The notes: generated from the letters alone by a model not told the origin. A stretch of 64,000 bases of DNA from Phenylobacterium koreense (GCF_040545335.1 NZ_JBEPLU010000002.1:1-64000); one strand, 5' to 3'. Shown: positions 35,736 through 43,304, counted from the stretch's first letter. A program made the numbers and translations.

Positions 35736-38518
35736 GCCGCGCAAAGATCCTGCTGCTGAAGGCGCGCATCAAACCCCCGCCGCTCCAGATCTCCGGCACC
35801 CCAGACACCTCGGCAACCGAGGACGCTGTCTATGACGGCTTCACCGTCACGGCCTTTGGCGGACGTCCTCCCTACGCCTTCAGCCTGCCTGAAGGCCAGC
35901 CGCCGGCCGGAGTGGGGCTATCCGGGGCTGGGCCTTCACGCCTCTTTTCCGGCACACCGACCGAGGCTGGCAGCTTCGAGAACATCGTCATCAGGGTAAC
36001 GGACGCGCTTGGTACAACAGCGGATATTCCAGCCTTCGACCTCACGGTCGCCGCCGCCGGCGAGCAGACCGACATCACCGAATTTGGCGTCACCTACCAC
36101 CTCGCCGGGACCGTCGCGACGTCGGCCTACGTGGTCAACGGGCTGTGGGCGCAAGGCCCGCTCGACATGGCGCAGCAACCGTCCCCGCCTGCGGAGTCGA
36201 AGGACGGCACGGTGATCATCGCCAATGGCGGAACGCAGTCCTATACGGGCCGGCGGATCAATGGGATGCAGTTCAACCCCGGCAACATCGCTGACGCCAT
36301 CGCGCTCGGCCTCCCAGCCTCGGACAACACCTATGGCCGCACGGTCGGCCACGGCTTCGACAGCATCGCCAACCACCCCGGGGCCGAGGCGCTGGTTTAT
36401 CGGCCTGAGCTGGACCGCACCCTAGGTCCACTGACCGACCTCAACAATCTCACGGTGGCGAAATCCATCAGCATCACCGCAGAGCCCATGTCGAGGCCCG
36501 ACCAAGCGGTTAATCAGGTGGTCTCGACCTTGACGATTACGGACACCCCGCCGGCTGAAGGAGACTTCCGCCCACCGCCGTCCTGGGCCGACAAGACCCA
36601 CTACTGGAACACGTCGGACGTCGATCTCTCGTTCCTGCCCAACCTCACGGCTCCTGCCGGCGCCCCGACCTTCGCCGCCGTGATGGCCTACCTCGCCAAG
36701 CCGTGGAACTACGCCTGCACCGACAACACCGGCGGCGGGCGGACAATCAATGCGCTGAGCAACCAGCCGAACTACGGGCAGGACATCGGTTTCGTCTGCT
36801 CCAACGCCCTCCTGCTGCTCTGCACCGACGCCCTGACGACCAGCGAAAAGCAGCAGATGGCCTATGCGGTCATCCAACAGGGCATCGACCTCTATGGCCG
36901 CCTGAGCGCGGGAAACCTGGGGGAGTGGTATCGGCTCGGCGGTGGCAACTCCTGGCCGCTGATGCTGCTCGCCTTCACCGCCAGAGCGCTCCAGGGGGCG
37001 CCGTTCGCCGACGACATGGCGACCTATCTTGATGAAGCCACGAACCGTCATCGCTGGTCGGAGTTCGATCAGATCTTCGTGGTCCGCGACCGCTATACCC
37101 GCATCATCCCGACACCGTTCGGCGACCGGGTGCTGACCCAATACAAGCGCTTCATGACTGGCGTGCCGGACTGGCGGCAGAGCGCCTATGATCCGCTCGA
37201 CGCCGGATGCAACTTCGACACCGCGTACCGGGCGATCATCGCGAGCTATGTCCTCGCGGCCTTCCTCGCCGCCCGGCTGATGGGGCTTCTCCCGCTGCTG
37301 GGAGCCGACGAGGTGACGACCTATTACGACCGCTTCCGCGACTGGATCGAGGTCGAGGCCGAGGGATCAAACCCCCTGCCGACCTGGTACAAGGCCATGT
37401 ACGATGCCTACCGGGGAGCGATCTACGACGAGGCTCCGGCGCTGGTGAGCATCAGCGCCGATGGCGCGAACCTCTGGGCGAAGTTCGATCAGCTCATCAC
37501 CATGACGTCGCTCCCAGCCACGAGCGCGTTCACCGCCAAGGTCGGCGGGGTGACGCAGACGATCTCGTCGGTCGAGATCTATGGCGACACAGTGAACTGT
37601 GTTCTGGCGACTCCGCTCACCGGCGGCGAGAGCGTGACGTTGGCCTATGCTGTACCGGGGGCGAATGCGCTCAAGAACCTCAGCGGGATCGCGGCAGCGG
37701 CGTTCGGAGCCACCTCGGCGGCCAACCTGACGGACTTCTATGGCGACAATCCCGCGGCGGTCGTCGGGGTGGACAACAACGCCAGCAGCTATGCGGTGGC
37801 GCCTTACCCGATCTCGCAGGACGAAGGCGTCCGCGCCCTGCTGTTCGGGGTCAAGATGAGGATCAACAACGTCCTCGGAACCTTCCCTCAGACCCTTCTT
37901 GGGTCGCACGAGACCAACCGCTTCCGCCTGGCCCTGGCCAGCGGGACATCCATGCAATGGGTGCTGAACTCCAACAGCGTCGCGCGCATGGTGACCGCTC
38001 CGACCGTCGGGACATGGATGACCCTCTGGTGGTCGATCGATTTCTCGAAGCTGGACATCGCCAGCGGGGGCATGCGGGCGATCCTGAACGAGACCGATGT
38101 TGCGCTCACGACGTCGGCCTTCAATTCGAACTCCGGCGCCCGAGCACTGAGGCTTGGGCCGCGGCCAAACCCGGTCGATCCCGGATCGACCCTGGCGGCC
38201 GAGGTGTTCACCTCACCCATGGGCCTCGGCGGTTCGGAAGACGGCCTGAACCGCTCGGATGTCGCCTACGAGTACGTGTTCATGGACTGGTTCACCGATC
38301 CTGCAGACCTTCCGAACATCCAGGCCGCGGGCTTCCGAGATCTCATAACGACGGAAGCGCTCAGGACCAACCGGAAGGGGCCGACCGGCGACACGCCGAA
38401 GGTTCTCTGGATGCCGAGATCGCTGACCGAGGCGAACTCGGCCGATGGCGTGCCGAACCTGGGGAGCATCCTCGACCTGCCGATGGTTATGGCTGGCGGG
38501 AGCTTCGTGGCGGCCTAG
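35732..38518 (+). CDS. Large tail-fibre/adhesin protein with Ig-like domain
   Basis: 928 residues from ATG 35732 (ATGA overlap). Residues about 15-105 form a putative Ig/He_PIG domain (YDGFTVTAFGGRPPYAFSLP, then SGTPTEAGSFENIVIRVTDA). A second beta domain follows (to about 270). The middle (about 290-570, YACTDNTGGGRTINALSNQP, EWYRLGGGNSWPLMLLAFTA, LPTWYKAMYDAYRGAIYDEA) is helical and resembles an alpha-toroid glycan-lyase region; another Ig-like unit and a LamG-like C-terminus end the protein. Likely the receptor-binding fibre, possibly with depolymerase activity. The enzymatic idea is inference. Confidence 0.6.
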   Translation: MSRAKILLLKARIKPPPLQISGTPDTSATEDAVYDGFTVTAFGGRPPYAFSLPEGQPPAGVGLSGAGPSRLFSGTPTEAGSFENIVIRVTDALGTTADIPAFDLTVAAAGEQTDITEFGVTYHLAGTVATSAYVVNGLWAQGPLDMAQQPSPPAESKDGTVIIANGGTQSYTGRRINGMQFNPGNIADAIALGLPASDNTYGRTVGHGFDSIANHPGAEALVYRPELDRTLGPLTDLNNLTVAKSISITAEPMSRPDQAVNQVVSTLTITDTPPAEGDFRPPPSWADKTHYWNTSDVDLSFLPNLTAPAGAPTFAAVMAYLAKPWNYACTDNTGGGRTINALSNQPNYGQDIGFVCSNALLLLCTDALTTSEKQQMAYAVIQQGIDLYGRLSAGNLGEWYRLGGGNSWPLMLLAFTARALQGAPFADDMATYLDEATNRHRWSEFDQIFVVRDRYTRIIPTPFGDRVLTQYKRFMTGVPDWRQSAYDPLDAGCNFDTAYRAIIASYVLAAFLAARLMGLLPLLGADEVTTYYDRFRDWIEVEAEGSNPLPTWYKAMYDAYRGAIYDEAPALVSISADGANLWAKFDQLITMTSLPATSAFTAKVGGVTQTISSVEIYGDTVNCVLATPLTGGESVTLAYAVPGANALKNLSGIAAAAFGATSAANLTDFYGDNPAAVVGVDNNASSYAVAPYPISQDEGVRALLFGVKMRINNVLGTFPQTLLGSHETNRFRLALASGTSMQWVLNSNSVARMVTAPTVGTWMTLWWSIDFSKLDIASGGMRAILNETDVALTTSAFNSNSGARALRLGPRPNPVDPGSTLAAEVFTSPMGLGGSEDGLNRSDVAYEYVFMDWFTDPADLPNIQAAGFRDLITTEALRTNRKGPTGDTPKVLWMPRSLTEANSADGVPNLGSILDLPMVMAGGSFVAA

Positions 38519-39102
38519 GCCTGGATCGCAAGAAGGGCGCGGCGCCTTCTGAGCACCGACCCCGCCAAACCAAAGCCTGTGATCAGCATCGCCCAGGTTG
38601 CCGGCTCAGGAACGGCGGAGAAGCCGACGTAATCGAGCCTGAAGAAGGCGTCAGGGGAACTGCTGAGCGGGCGGAAAGTGAACCAGGCGCTGGCATAATC
38701 GACGTACGGCGCGAACCACTGGAAGCCGTCTTGGCCATCGAGATTGAAGATCCTGCTTTCGCCGGACCCCGTGATCAACTCCACGTCGGTGTTTCCGTCG
38801 AGATAGAACCCGGTGACGACGCCCCGGCCCGCGTAAGGGGAAAACGGCCCGCCAAATTGCGGGCCAAAGCAACAGTAGAACGTCACATAGCCCGTTGAGA
38901 TAAGGACGTTATCGACTGGAAGTTCATTAAACTCGGTACGAACGACGACACGGCCTTCGCGCCAAAGATTCCCGTCAGCGTAACCGGTGGGCCGCCCGGC
39001 GAACTGGTCGCCGAAAGAGATCGTGTTCTCCAGCGCGGCGGCCGGGCTCGCGGCTGCCGCAAGGGTTAGCGCCGCGATGGCGGCTCCGATGATCCTGATC
39101 AT
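38515..39102 (-). CDS. PEP-CTERM sorting-domain protein carried by the prophage
   Basis: 195 residues from ATG 39102. A Sec signal (MIRIIGAAIAALTLAAAASP, then AAA) opens the protein. The C-terminus has the tripartite exosortase tag VPEPATWAMLITGFGLAGSV followed by LRRRR: PEP box, hydrophobic helix and basic end. The body is a beta-rich domain (GRGVVTGFYLDGNTDVELIT, FNLDGQDGFQWFAPYVDYAS). Such proteins are cut and anchored or released by exosortase during matrix and polysaccharide export. It faces against the late operon and overlaps the fibre stop by 4 nt: a cargo (moron) gene. No exosortase gene lies in the window. Confidence 0.85.
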   Translation of the reverse strand: MIRIIGAAIAALTLAAAASPAAALENTISFGDQFAGRPTGYADGNLWREGRVVVRTEFNELPVDNVLISTGYVTFYCCFGPQFGGPFSPYAGRGVVTGFYLDGNTDVELITGSGESRIFNLDGQDGFQWFAPYVDYASAWFTFRPLSSSPDAFFRLDYVGFSAVPEPATWAMLITGFGLAGSVLRRRRALLAIQA

Positions 39103-39331
39103 GTCGCTCTCCCCAGAGTGGCGTTAACGAACGCCTAAGCATCGGGCATGTCAACCAGCGTTCGCCCAATACGCGAGCGGCGTCACCTGGAATCGACGGC
39201 GAAAAGTCCACCCGCTCGGGAAGGCCCTCGGCCGCGCGTCCTCCATCACCTGCAGCTCGGCGGTCGACGCGGCCCCTGAACGTAGATCCCCCGCTCACCA
39301 CAGCGAGAACCCTGACATGAGGACAGCCGCC

Positions 39332-39709
39332 ATGAGCGACGGCCTGCCAGACGCGCCTGGACTATGGACGGCGCTGGCCGGCGCTATCGGCGCCGCATTT
39401 GGCGGCGTGAGCCTCTGGCTCGCTAACCGCCTCATGGGCAAGGCGGCGTTCCAACAGGCGATCAACAGCGGCTTTTCCGAGCTGACCAAGCAGCTCCGCG
39501 AGGAGCGCGACTTCTTCCGCAATCAGCTTGCGGAGGAGCGGATCGCCTGGGCGGCCGAACGGGCTGAAGCGAACGGGAAAATCCTGAACCTCACACAGTC
39601 GATCGAGAGCCTGAAGCACCTGCTCATTCGGCATGGGATTCCGGTCCCGCTCGCGCACCAGGAGCCGGAGCCGTTCACCGTCATTGAAGGAAGCGACCAT
39701 GGCGACTGA
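39332..39709 (+). CDS. Membrane protein with coiled coil, lysis region
   Basis: 125 residues from ATG 39332 (AGGA at 39320-39323); an ATG at 39317 would add five residues. One membrane segment (LWTALAGAIGAAFGGVSLWL) precedes a charged coiled coil (ELTKQLREERDFFRNQLAEE, RIAWAAERAEANGKILNLTQ). Position ahead of the holin-like and endolysin genes suggests a lysis or tail-chaperone-like membrane role. Family not recognised. Confidence 0.55.
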   Translation: MSDGLPDAPGLWTALAGAIGAAFGGVSLWLANRLMGKAAFQQAINSGFSELTKQLREERDFFRNQLAEERIAWAAERAEANGKILNLTQSIESLKHLLIRHGIPVPLAHQEPEPFTVIEGSDHGD

Positions 39710-40115
39710 GAAAGAGCCCGGCCTCATCGTCAGGGCGTGGCGCGCGGTCCTGGCCGCGGCGCCCGTGAAGATATGGGCGCAGATCGGCGCGGCCGTCGCA
39801 TTGACGATGGTGCTCGTCGCTGGGGCCTGGGTGATCTGGAAGGGACCGTGGGCGGCGGTCTACCAGGGCAAGCAGCTCGATGCGCTGTTCTATCTGCTCG
39901 TCGGCGTCGAGCTGCTGATGATGGTCGCCCTTGCAGCGATCACGGGCCTGTCGGTGAACGTTCACGGCGGCCGAGACGGCATCCACGCCTCGATCGATCA
40001 GGACGAAGCCCAGCCGCTCGAGGTGAAGACGACAGTGGCGACGACTGTGAAGCCGGCGTCTCTGGCTCCAGCAGACGACGGCGAGTTGCCGCCCGAACAG
40101 CGGGTGCAGCCATGA
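39699..40115 (+). CDS. Putative holin
   Basis: 138 residues from ATG 39699, overlapping the previous gene by 11 nt. Two hydrophobic segments (WAQIGAAVALTMVLVAGAWV and LFYLLVGVELLMMVALAAIT) are separated by a short loop, with a charged C-terminal tail. Size, two helices and position right before the endolysin gene fit a holin, which permeabilises the inner membrane to release endolysin. Identification is by architecture and context. Confidence 0.55.
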   Translation: MATEKEPGLIVRAWRAVLAAAPVKIWAQIGAAVALTMVLVAGAWVIWKGPWAAVYQGKQLDALFYLLVGVELLMMVALAAITGLSVNVHGGRDGIHASIDQDEAQPLEVKTTVATTVKPASLAPADDGELPPEQRVQP

Positions 40116-40939
40116 GCCGCGAGATACTCCTGGCGGAAGTCGCGAAACTAAGGGCCTCGGCGGACGCGCTTGAGGCCCTCGCTGCATCTGGCCCGTGGAT
40201 CGTGCCAGCGCCGGCCCCAGCGCCGCCAGTGGCGCCGCCTGAGCCGCCGCCGGGCGTCGTGGGGCTCCAGGAGCCCGCAGCCTTCTACGACCACCTCCGC
40301 GCCTCGCGGCTGCTGGGCGATACGATCTCGTCTGAGGAGTTCGCCGGTTGCGAGGCGATACTGATCGCGGCAGCAGGAAAGCTGCCGATGTCGTGGGTCG
40401 CTTACTGCTTGGCCACGGCCTTCCATGAAACCGGCGGCTCGATGGCGCCGAACGTGGAGAACCTGAACTACACGAGCGCCGAGCGGATTCGCGCCGTCTG
40501 GCCCAGCCGGTTTCCGACGATTGCCAGTGCTCAGCCCTTTGTGCGCAACGCTAAGGGCCTGGCGAACCACGTCTACAACGGCCGCATGGGCAACCGCCCC
40601 GGCACGGACGACGGCTGGCAGCATCGCGGGCGCGGACAGGCCCACATCACCGGCCGCGAGATGTACGCCAAGCTGGACGCCGAGCTTGGCCTCGGTGGCG
40701 ATCTGATCGCCTCACCAGACCTCGCGCTCCGTCCTGACGTCTCCGCGCAGATCCTTGTCGCCGGATCGCTGAAGGGCCTCTTCACCGGCAAGAAGCTGAA
40801 CGACTTCATCGCGGCCAAGCCGACGCGCGAGCAGTTCGCGAACGCTCGCCGGATCATCAACCCCGACAACAACGGCGGGAAGGTCGCGGACGCCGCGCTC
40901 GTGTTCTTCGCCGCGCTCCAAGCAGGAGATTGGCGATGA
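40112..40939 (+). CDS. Endolysin, glycoside hydrolase family 19 (chitinase/lysozyme-like)
   Basis: 275 residues from ATG 40112 (ATGA overlap). A helical start and a Pro/Ala linker (about residues 30-50) precede a GH19-like catalytic domain: YCLATAFHETGGSMAPNVEN carries the catalytic Glu (HETGG), followed by YNGRMGNRPGTDDGWQHRGR and GQAHITGREMYAKLDAELG. The first Gly-rich loop and the GRG-x-x-x-x-TGR motif are standard for phage GH19 lysozymes. It cleaves peptidoglycan glycan strands at lysis. No signal peptide, so it needs the holin. Confidence 0.88.
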   Translation: MSREILLAEVAKLRASADALEALAASGPWIVPAPAPAPPVAPPEPPPGVVGLQEPAAFYDHLRASRLLGDTISSEEFAGCEAILIAAAGKLPMSWVAYCLATAFHETGGSMAPNVENLNYTSAERIRAVWPSRFPTIASAQPFVRNAKGLANHVYNGRMGNRPGTDDGWQHRGRGQAHITGREMYAKLDAELGLGGDLIASPDLALRPDVSAQILVAGSLKGLFTGKKLNDFIAAKPTREQFANARRIINPDNNGGKVADAALVFFAALQAGDWR

Positions 40940-41346
40940 CGCCTTCCGAGTTCCGCCGCCTGTTCAGCCCGGCACATTGGGCGCTTGTCGCCGCTGGCCT
41001 CGTCGCCTGCCTGGCCGTTATCGCCGCCCTGATCTGGTTCGCGACGGCGCCGGGCAGAGAGCGCGCCAGGGCAGCCGAAGCCCGCGCCGAGGCCCAGATG
41101 TCCCAGGCCCGCACCTCATCGGCCGCCGACGCCGTCGAAAGCGCCGGCCGGCAAGCCCTCGCCGAAGACCAAATCCACCGCAACACGGAGGCTTCTGAAA
41201 ATGCGATCCGCAATGCTCCTGCGAGCCAGCGCACTGGCGTTGCTCTTGACGAGCTCTGCATGCGCAAGTCGGCCCGTCATGATCCACAGTGCGCAGGAAG
41301 GGTGTTCGACTATGACGCCGCCGGAGTGGCTGCAAGGAGTCGATAG
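40936..41346 (+). CDS. Rz-like inner-membrane spanin
   Basis: 136 residues from ATG 40936 (AGGAG at 40924-40928). An N-terminal membrane anchor (WALVAAGLVACLAVIAALIW) is followed by a periplasmic coiled coil (ERARAAEARAEAQMSQARTS) and a Cys-containing C-terminus. The Rz1-like lipoprotein gene starts within it in the +1 frame. Together they should bridge inner and outer membranes and fuse them at the end of lysis. Confidence 0.75.
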   Translation: MTPSEFRRLFSPAHWALVAAGLVACLAVIAALIWFATAPGRERARAAEARAEAQMSQARTSSAADAVESAGRQALAEDQIHRNTEASENAIRNAPASQRTGVALDELCMRKSARHDPQCAGRVFDYDAAGVAARSR

Positions 41347-41596
41347 CGCGCGCCTGCCGGCCGAGCGGCCCACGCCGGCGCCAATGCTTGAGGCCCAACT
41401 CGCCCAGGCGATCGAGGAGCGCACCGACTGGCAGGTCTTCGGCGTCTCCCAGACCGACCGCCTGGAGATCGCCAACGGCCGGATGCGCGAGGCGATCGGC
41501 GTGATCGAGCGCTGCGAGAAGCGAGACGCCGCGGCGGTGAAGCGGATCGAGGCTCCCTGGTGGAGACGGCCCTTCCTTCCCCGTCCGGATAGCTGA
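41201..41596 (+). CDS. Rz1-like outer-membrane spanin lipoprotein
   Basis: 131 residues from ATG 41201, overlapping the Rz-like gene by 146 nt in another frame. The signal MRSAMLLRASALALLLTSSA ends in lipobox SSAC, predicting lipidation at Cys21. The mature part is unusually long for Rz1 (about 110 residues, with PPEWLQGVDSARLPAERPTP Pro-rich stretch and a helical C-terminus). Order and overlap are the classic spanin arrangement. Confidence 0.75.
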   Translation: MRSAMLLRASALALLLTSSACASRPVMIHSAQEGCSTMTPPEWLQGVDSARLPAERPTPAPMLEAQLAQAIEERTDWQVFGVSQTDRLEIANGRMREAIGVIERCEKRDAAAVKRIEAPWWRRPFLPRPDS

Positions 41597-41598
41597 CG

Positions 41599-41679
41599 GT
41601 GTTCGGCTTCTACATGTCGGCGGTCTCGATCCTGGCCGCCGTTGCGCTGTTGATCGCCGATAGGATGATCCGGCGCTGA
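41599..41679 (+). CDS. Tiny membrane peptide ORF
   Basis: 26 codons from GTG 41599, two bases after the Rz1-like stop: MFGFYMSAVSILAAVALLIA then DRMIRR. One hydrophobic helix with a basic C-terminus. It could be a lysis-accessory peptide or chance; there is no ribosome site of note. Confidence 0.3.
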   Translation: MFGFYMSAVSILAAVALLIADRMIRR

Positions 41680-41755
41680 AAAACATTCTCCATAAGCATG
41701 GAGATTGATGCCGTGCCGGGCGGCTCTTCCCGGCCCCACACAAAGGAGAAGACGC

Positions 41756-41992
41756 ATGAGCGTCCGAGCTAAATTCTACGTCCAGAAGATCGAGCACGTT
41801 TACACCGGCCCGACGTCGGGCGACTGCGCCAACATCATTCTGTCGCCAGTTTACGGCGATGGCAGCGATAACGCGGCGTGGTCGAAGTGGACCCCGAATG
41901 GGAAGCTGGAGATGACGGTGACCAATCCGGCAGCCATCGCGCAGTTCGAGCTTGGCAAGTCCTACTATCTGGACTTTACGCCTGTCGAATAA
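41756..41992 (+). CDS. Small hypothetical phage protein
   Basis: 78 residues from ATG 41756, with a strong AAAGGAGAA ribosome site. Compact beta protein: MSVRAKFYVQKIEHVYTGPT, then NIILSPVYGDGSDNAAWSKW and KLEMTVTNPAAIAQFELGKS. Similar small proteins occur in many prophages at this place, with unknown role. A strong terminator follows at 42027. Confidence 0.75.
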   Translation: MSVRAKFYVQKIEHVYTGPTSGDCANIILSPVYGDGSDNAAWSKWTPNGKLEMTVTNPAAIAQFELGKSYYLDFTPVE

Positions 41993-42026
41993 ACTCCGCT
42001 GAACAGGTGCAAATTATGCACGAGTT

Positions 42027-42058
42027 GCCCCGCTGGCTTCGGCTGGCGGGGCTTTTTT
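42027..42058 (+). terminator. Rho-independent terminator of the late operon
   Basis: GCCCCGC (42027-42033) pairs with GCGGGGC (42046-42052), the inner bases TGG/CTG extending the stem, followed by TTTTTT (42053-42058). It lies 35 nt after the last late gene. Confidence 0.9.
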
Positions 42059-42068
42059 GTTGGCGCCG

Positions 42069-42177
42069 AAATCAAATGAAATCGGTCTCAACCCCTTATC
42101 TGGCAAGGAATTTGGCTGGTGCCCAAATCGAAGGAAATCGCCCCCAAACCCTTAGCCAGCAACGGTTTTGGCTGGTG
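42069..42177. repeat. Two imperfect 53-nt tandem repeats
   Basis: 42069-42121 and 42125-42177 align over 53 nt. Shared elements are AAATC, AANGAAATCG, CAANCCCTTA and TTTGGCTGGTG. The unit lies between two terminators and codes for nothing evident. It is AT-richer than the surroundings. Confidence 0.7.
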
Positions 42178-42197
42178 TTCTCTGCGACTGGAAATCG

Positions 42198-42228
42198 GCC
42201 CGCTCCCTTCACCGGGGGCGGGCTTTTT
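42198..42228. terminator. Second terminator, possibly bidirectional
   Basis: GCCCGCTCCC (42198-42207) pairs with GGGGGCGGGC (42214-42223) with one wobble, followed by TTTTT (42224-42228). It also abuts the stop codon of the convergent minus-strand gene at 42228. Confidence 0.8.
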
Positions 42229-42533
42229 CATGCCCGATCCAAGCCGCCGTCAGGCCAGGGCTTCCGAACGAGCTCATGGCGCCTGTTGCCCTCACGTTCG
42301 GCCAGCACATAGCTGAGGAAATCCTGCGTGACCTCGCCGCCGTCGCCCATGACCTTGATCGAGTAGGCGGTCCCCTCGTAGGAGCCGGTGCGCGCGAACA
42401 TCAGATAGCCCCACCAGCGCGCTTCGTACTCGGTGATCTGGTGCTCGGCATACGTCGCCTGCAGGCTCTCAATGGCCTCGGCCGGCATGTCCGTCATGAT
42501 CGACCGAATTTCGTCGCCGGTGTGCTGCTTCAT
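42228..42533 (-). CDS. Small hypothetical prophage protein
   Basis: 101 residues from ATG 42533. Mixed helix/strand protein: AIESLQATYAEHQITEYEAR, WWGYLMFARTGSYEGTAYSI and EVTQDFLSYVLAEREGNRRH. Last of three small leftward genes at the right end of the element. Family not recognised. Confidence 0.6.
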   Translation of the reverse strand: MKQHTGDEIRSIMTDMPAEAIESLQATYAEHQITEYEARWWGYLMFARTGSYEGTAYSIKVMGDGGEVTQDFLSYVLAEREGNRRHELVRKPWPDGGLDRA

Positions 42534-42594
42534 GGCCTGGGGTGATAGCCGCGAAGCTCCTCGATTCGCGAGCGTTGGGGCCGGCCGATTGGCT

Positions 42595-42798
42595 TCAGGT
42601 CTTCGCCCTTCGCCGCTCGCTCACGATCTGCTGTAGGAGGCTTGCGGCCTGGCCTTTCACGTCGGCGTCCACGTCGACCAGCACGCATCGACGGCTTCCA
42701 TGGGCACTGTCAACGCAGAGGTATCCGGCCTCGACCGAATAGCGGGCGCTGTAGCGCTGGCCGAGGTGGGTGATCTGGACTGCCCGATAGTCGATCAT
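42595..42798 (-). CDS. Small hypothetical prophage protein
   Basis: 67 residues from ATG 42798, which overlaps the upstream stop by 4 nt. MIDYRAVQITHLGQRYSARY opens a small beta unit ending in a helix (ADVKGQAASLLQQIVSERRR). No family recognised. Confidence 0.55.
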   Translation of the reverse strand: MIDYRAVQITHLGQRYSARYSVEAGYLCVDSAHGSRRCVLVDVDADVKGQAASLLQQIVSERRRAKT

Positions 42799-43058
42799 GG
42801 AGGCCCGCCCCAATCTGGCCTGGTCTCAATCGCGAGGCCCCCACAATGCCCGCATGGGCGCCGCGAGAACCGGAACACGTCACGGACGCCGGTCCCCGAC
42901 CCGCCGACCCCGCGGCGCTCCAGATCGGCTATCACCACGCCTACGTCGGTCGTCCACCACTTTCCGCAGGCGCAGATGAAGAGGACGCCGGCGCAGCTCC
43001 CATCAGCGACGTGCGCGAGGAGGTGGGATAGCGGGACGCCGGGGTCGTGGAGGGCCAT
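42795..43058 (-). CDS. Small Cys-rich (zinc-binding?) prophage protein
   Basis: 87 residues from ATG 43058. Cys pairs in GVLFICACGKWWTTD and RPCGHCGGLAIE suggest a single zinc site. It heads the rightmost leftward mini-operon, 83 bp from the nearest arm-type site, so its promoter probably lies in the attR region. Confidence 0.55.
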   Translation of the reverse strand: MALHDPGVPLSHLLAHVADGSCAGVLFICACGKWWTTDVGVVIADLERRGVGGSGTGVRDVFRFSRRPCGHCGGLAIETRPDWGGPP

Positions 43059-43140
43059 GGCGAACGAGAACGCCGCGAGAACTTCACGTCAAGGGAATCG
43101 GCCGATATGGCGGTTGAAGAGAGAACGGGCGAAGTCCGAA

Positions 43141-43174
43141 AGTCTGACGGTCGTCGGACCCATAGTCTGACGGT
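43141..43174. promoter_or_regulatory. Right pair of putative integrase arm-type sites
   Basis: AGTCTGACGGT occurs directly at 43141-43151 and again at 43164-43174, 23 bp apart, about 60 bp from the att repeat. With the two copies near attL these would flank the core on both arms of attP after excision. Confidence 0.65.
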
Positions 43175-43229
43175 CTGGCATATTTGCGCTGGATGATGCG
43201 GAAAAACCCAACGATCACAGGTGGATAGT

Positions 43230-43277
43230 TGGTAGGCCGGCTGGGACTCGAACCCAGGACCATTCGATTAAAAGTCG
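43230..43277. repeat. attR: element-borne 3' half of tRNA-Lys
   Basis: Identical to 18975-19022 over 48 bp. Because the tRNA is on the minus strand, this part supplies the 3' half (anticodon loop to CCA), restoring a complete gene with the chromosomal 5' half at 43278-43304. Confidence 0.93.
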
Positions 43278-43304
43278 AATGCTCTACCACTGAGCTACCG
43301 GCCC
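43230..43304 (-). tRNA. tRNA-Lys (anticodon UUU)
   Basis: 75 nt on the minus strand with encoded CCA (43230-43232). Acceptor GGGCCGG pairs with CCGGCCT (one G-U pair), D arm GCTC-AGTGGTA-GAGC, anticodon stem TTCGA/TCGAA around loop CTTTTAA (anticodon TTT), and T arm CTGGG-TTCGAGT-CCCAG, with discriminator A. All arms pair well, so the gene should be functional although its 3' half comes from the prophage. Confidence 0.95.

Larger units (their letters stand above)
18975..43277. mobile_element. Defective tailed-phage prophage integrated in tRNA-Lys(UUU)
   Basis: A 48-bp direct repeat (18975-19022 and 43230-43277) bounds a segment of about 24.3 kb. A tyrosine integrase gene lies next to the left repeat, pointing outwards. 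The left half (19.1-27.6 kb) is a leftward early operon with excisionase-like, HNH, RecT and RecE-like genes. The right half (27.6-43.0 kb) carries tape-measure, tail-tip, fibre and lysis genes. No repressor, terminase, portal, capsid or major tail gene is present, so it should not make particles by itself. Excision might still be possible because integrase and both att sites look intact. Confidence 0.92.

Noticed and set aside
43059..43170. A 37-codon plus-strand ORF at the right prophage end
   Set aside because: It reads through both arm-type sites and lacks a ribosome site; the arm-site reading explains the sequence better.
19098..43229. Gene transfer agent or satellite instead of a degraded prophage
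   Set aside because: No terminase, portal or capsid genes and no GTA-type tail genes (DUF2460/DUF2163/NlpC order) are present, while a truncated tape measure points to deletion.
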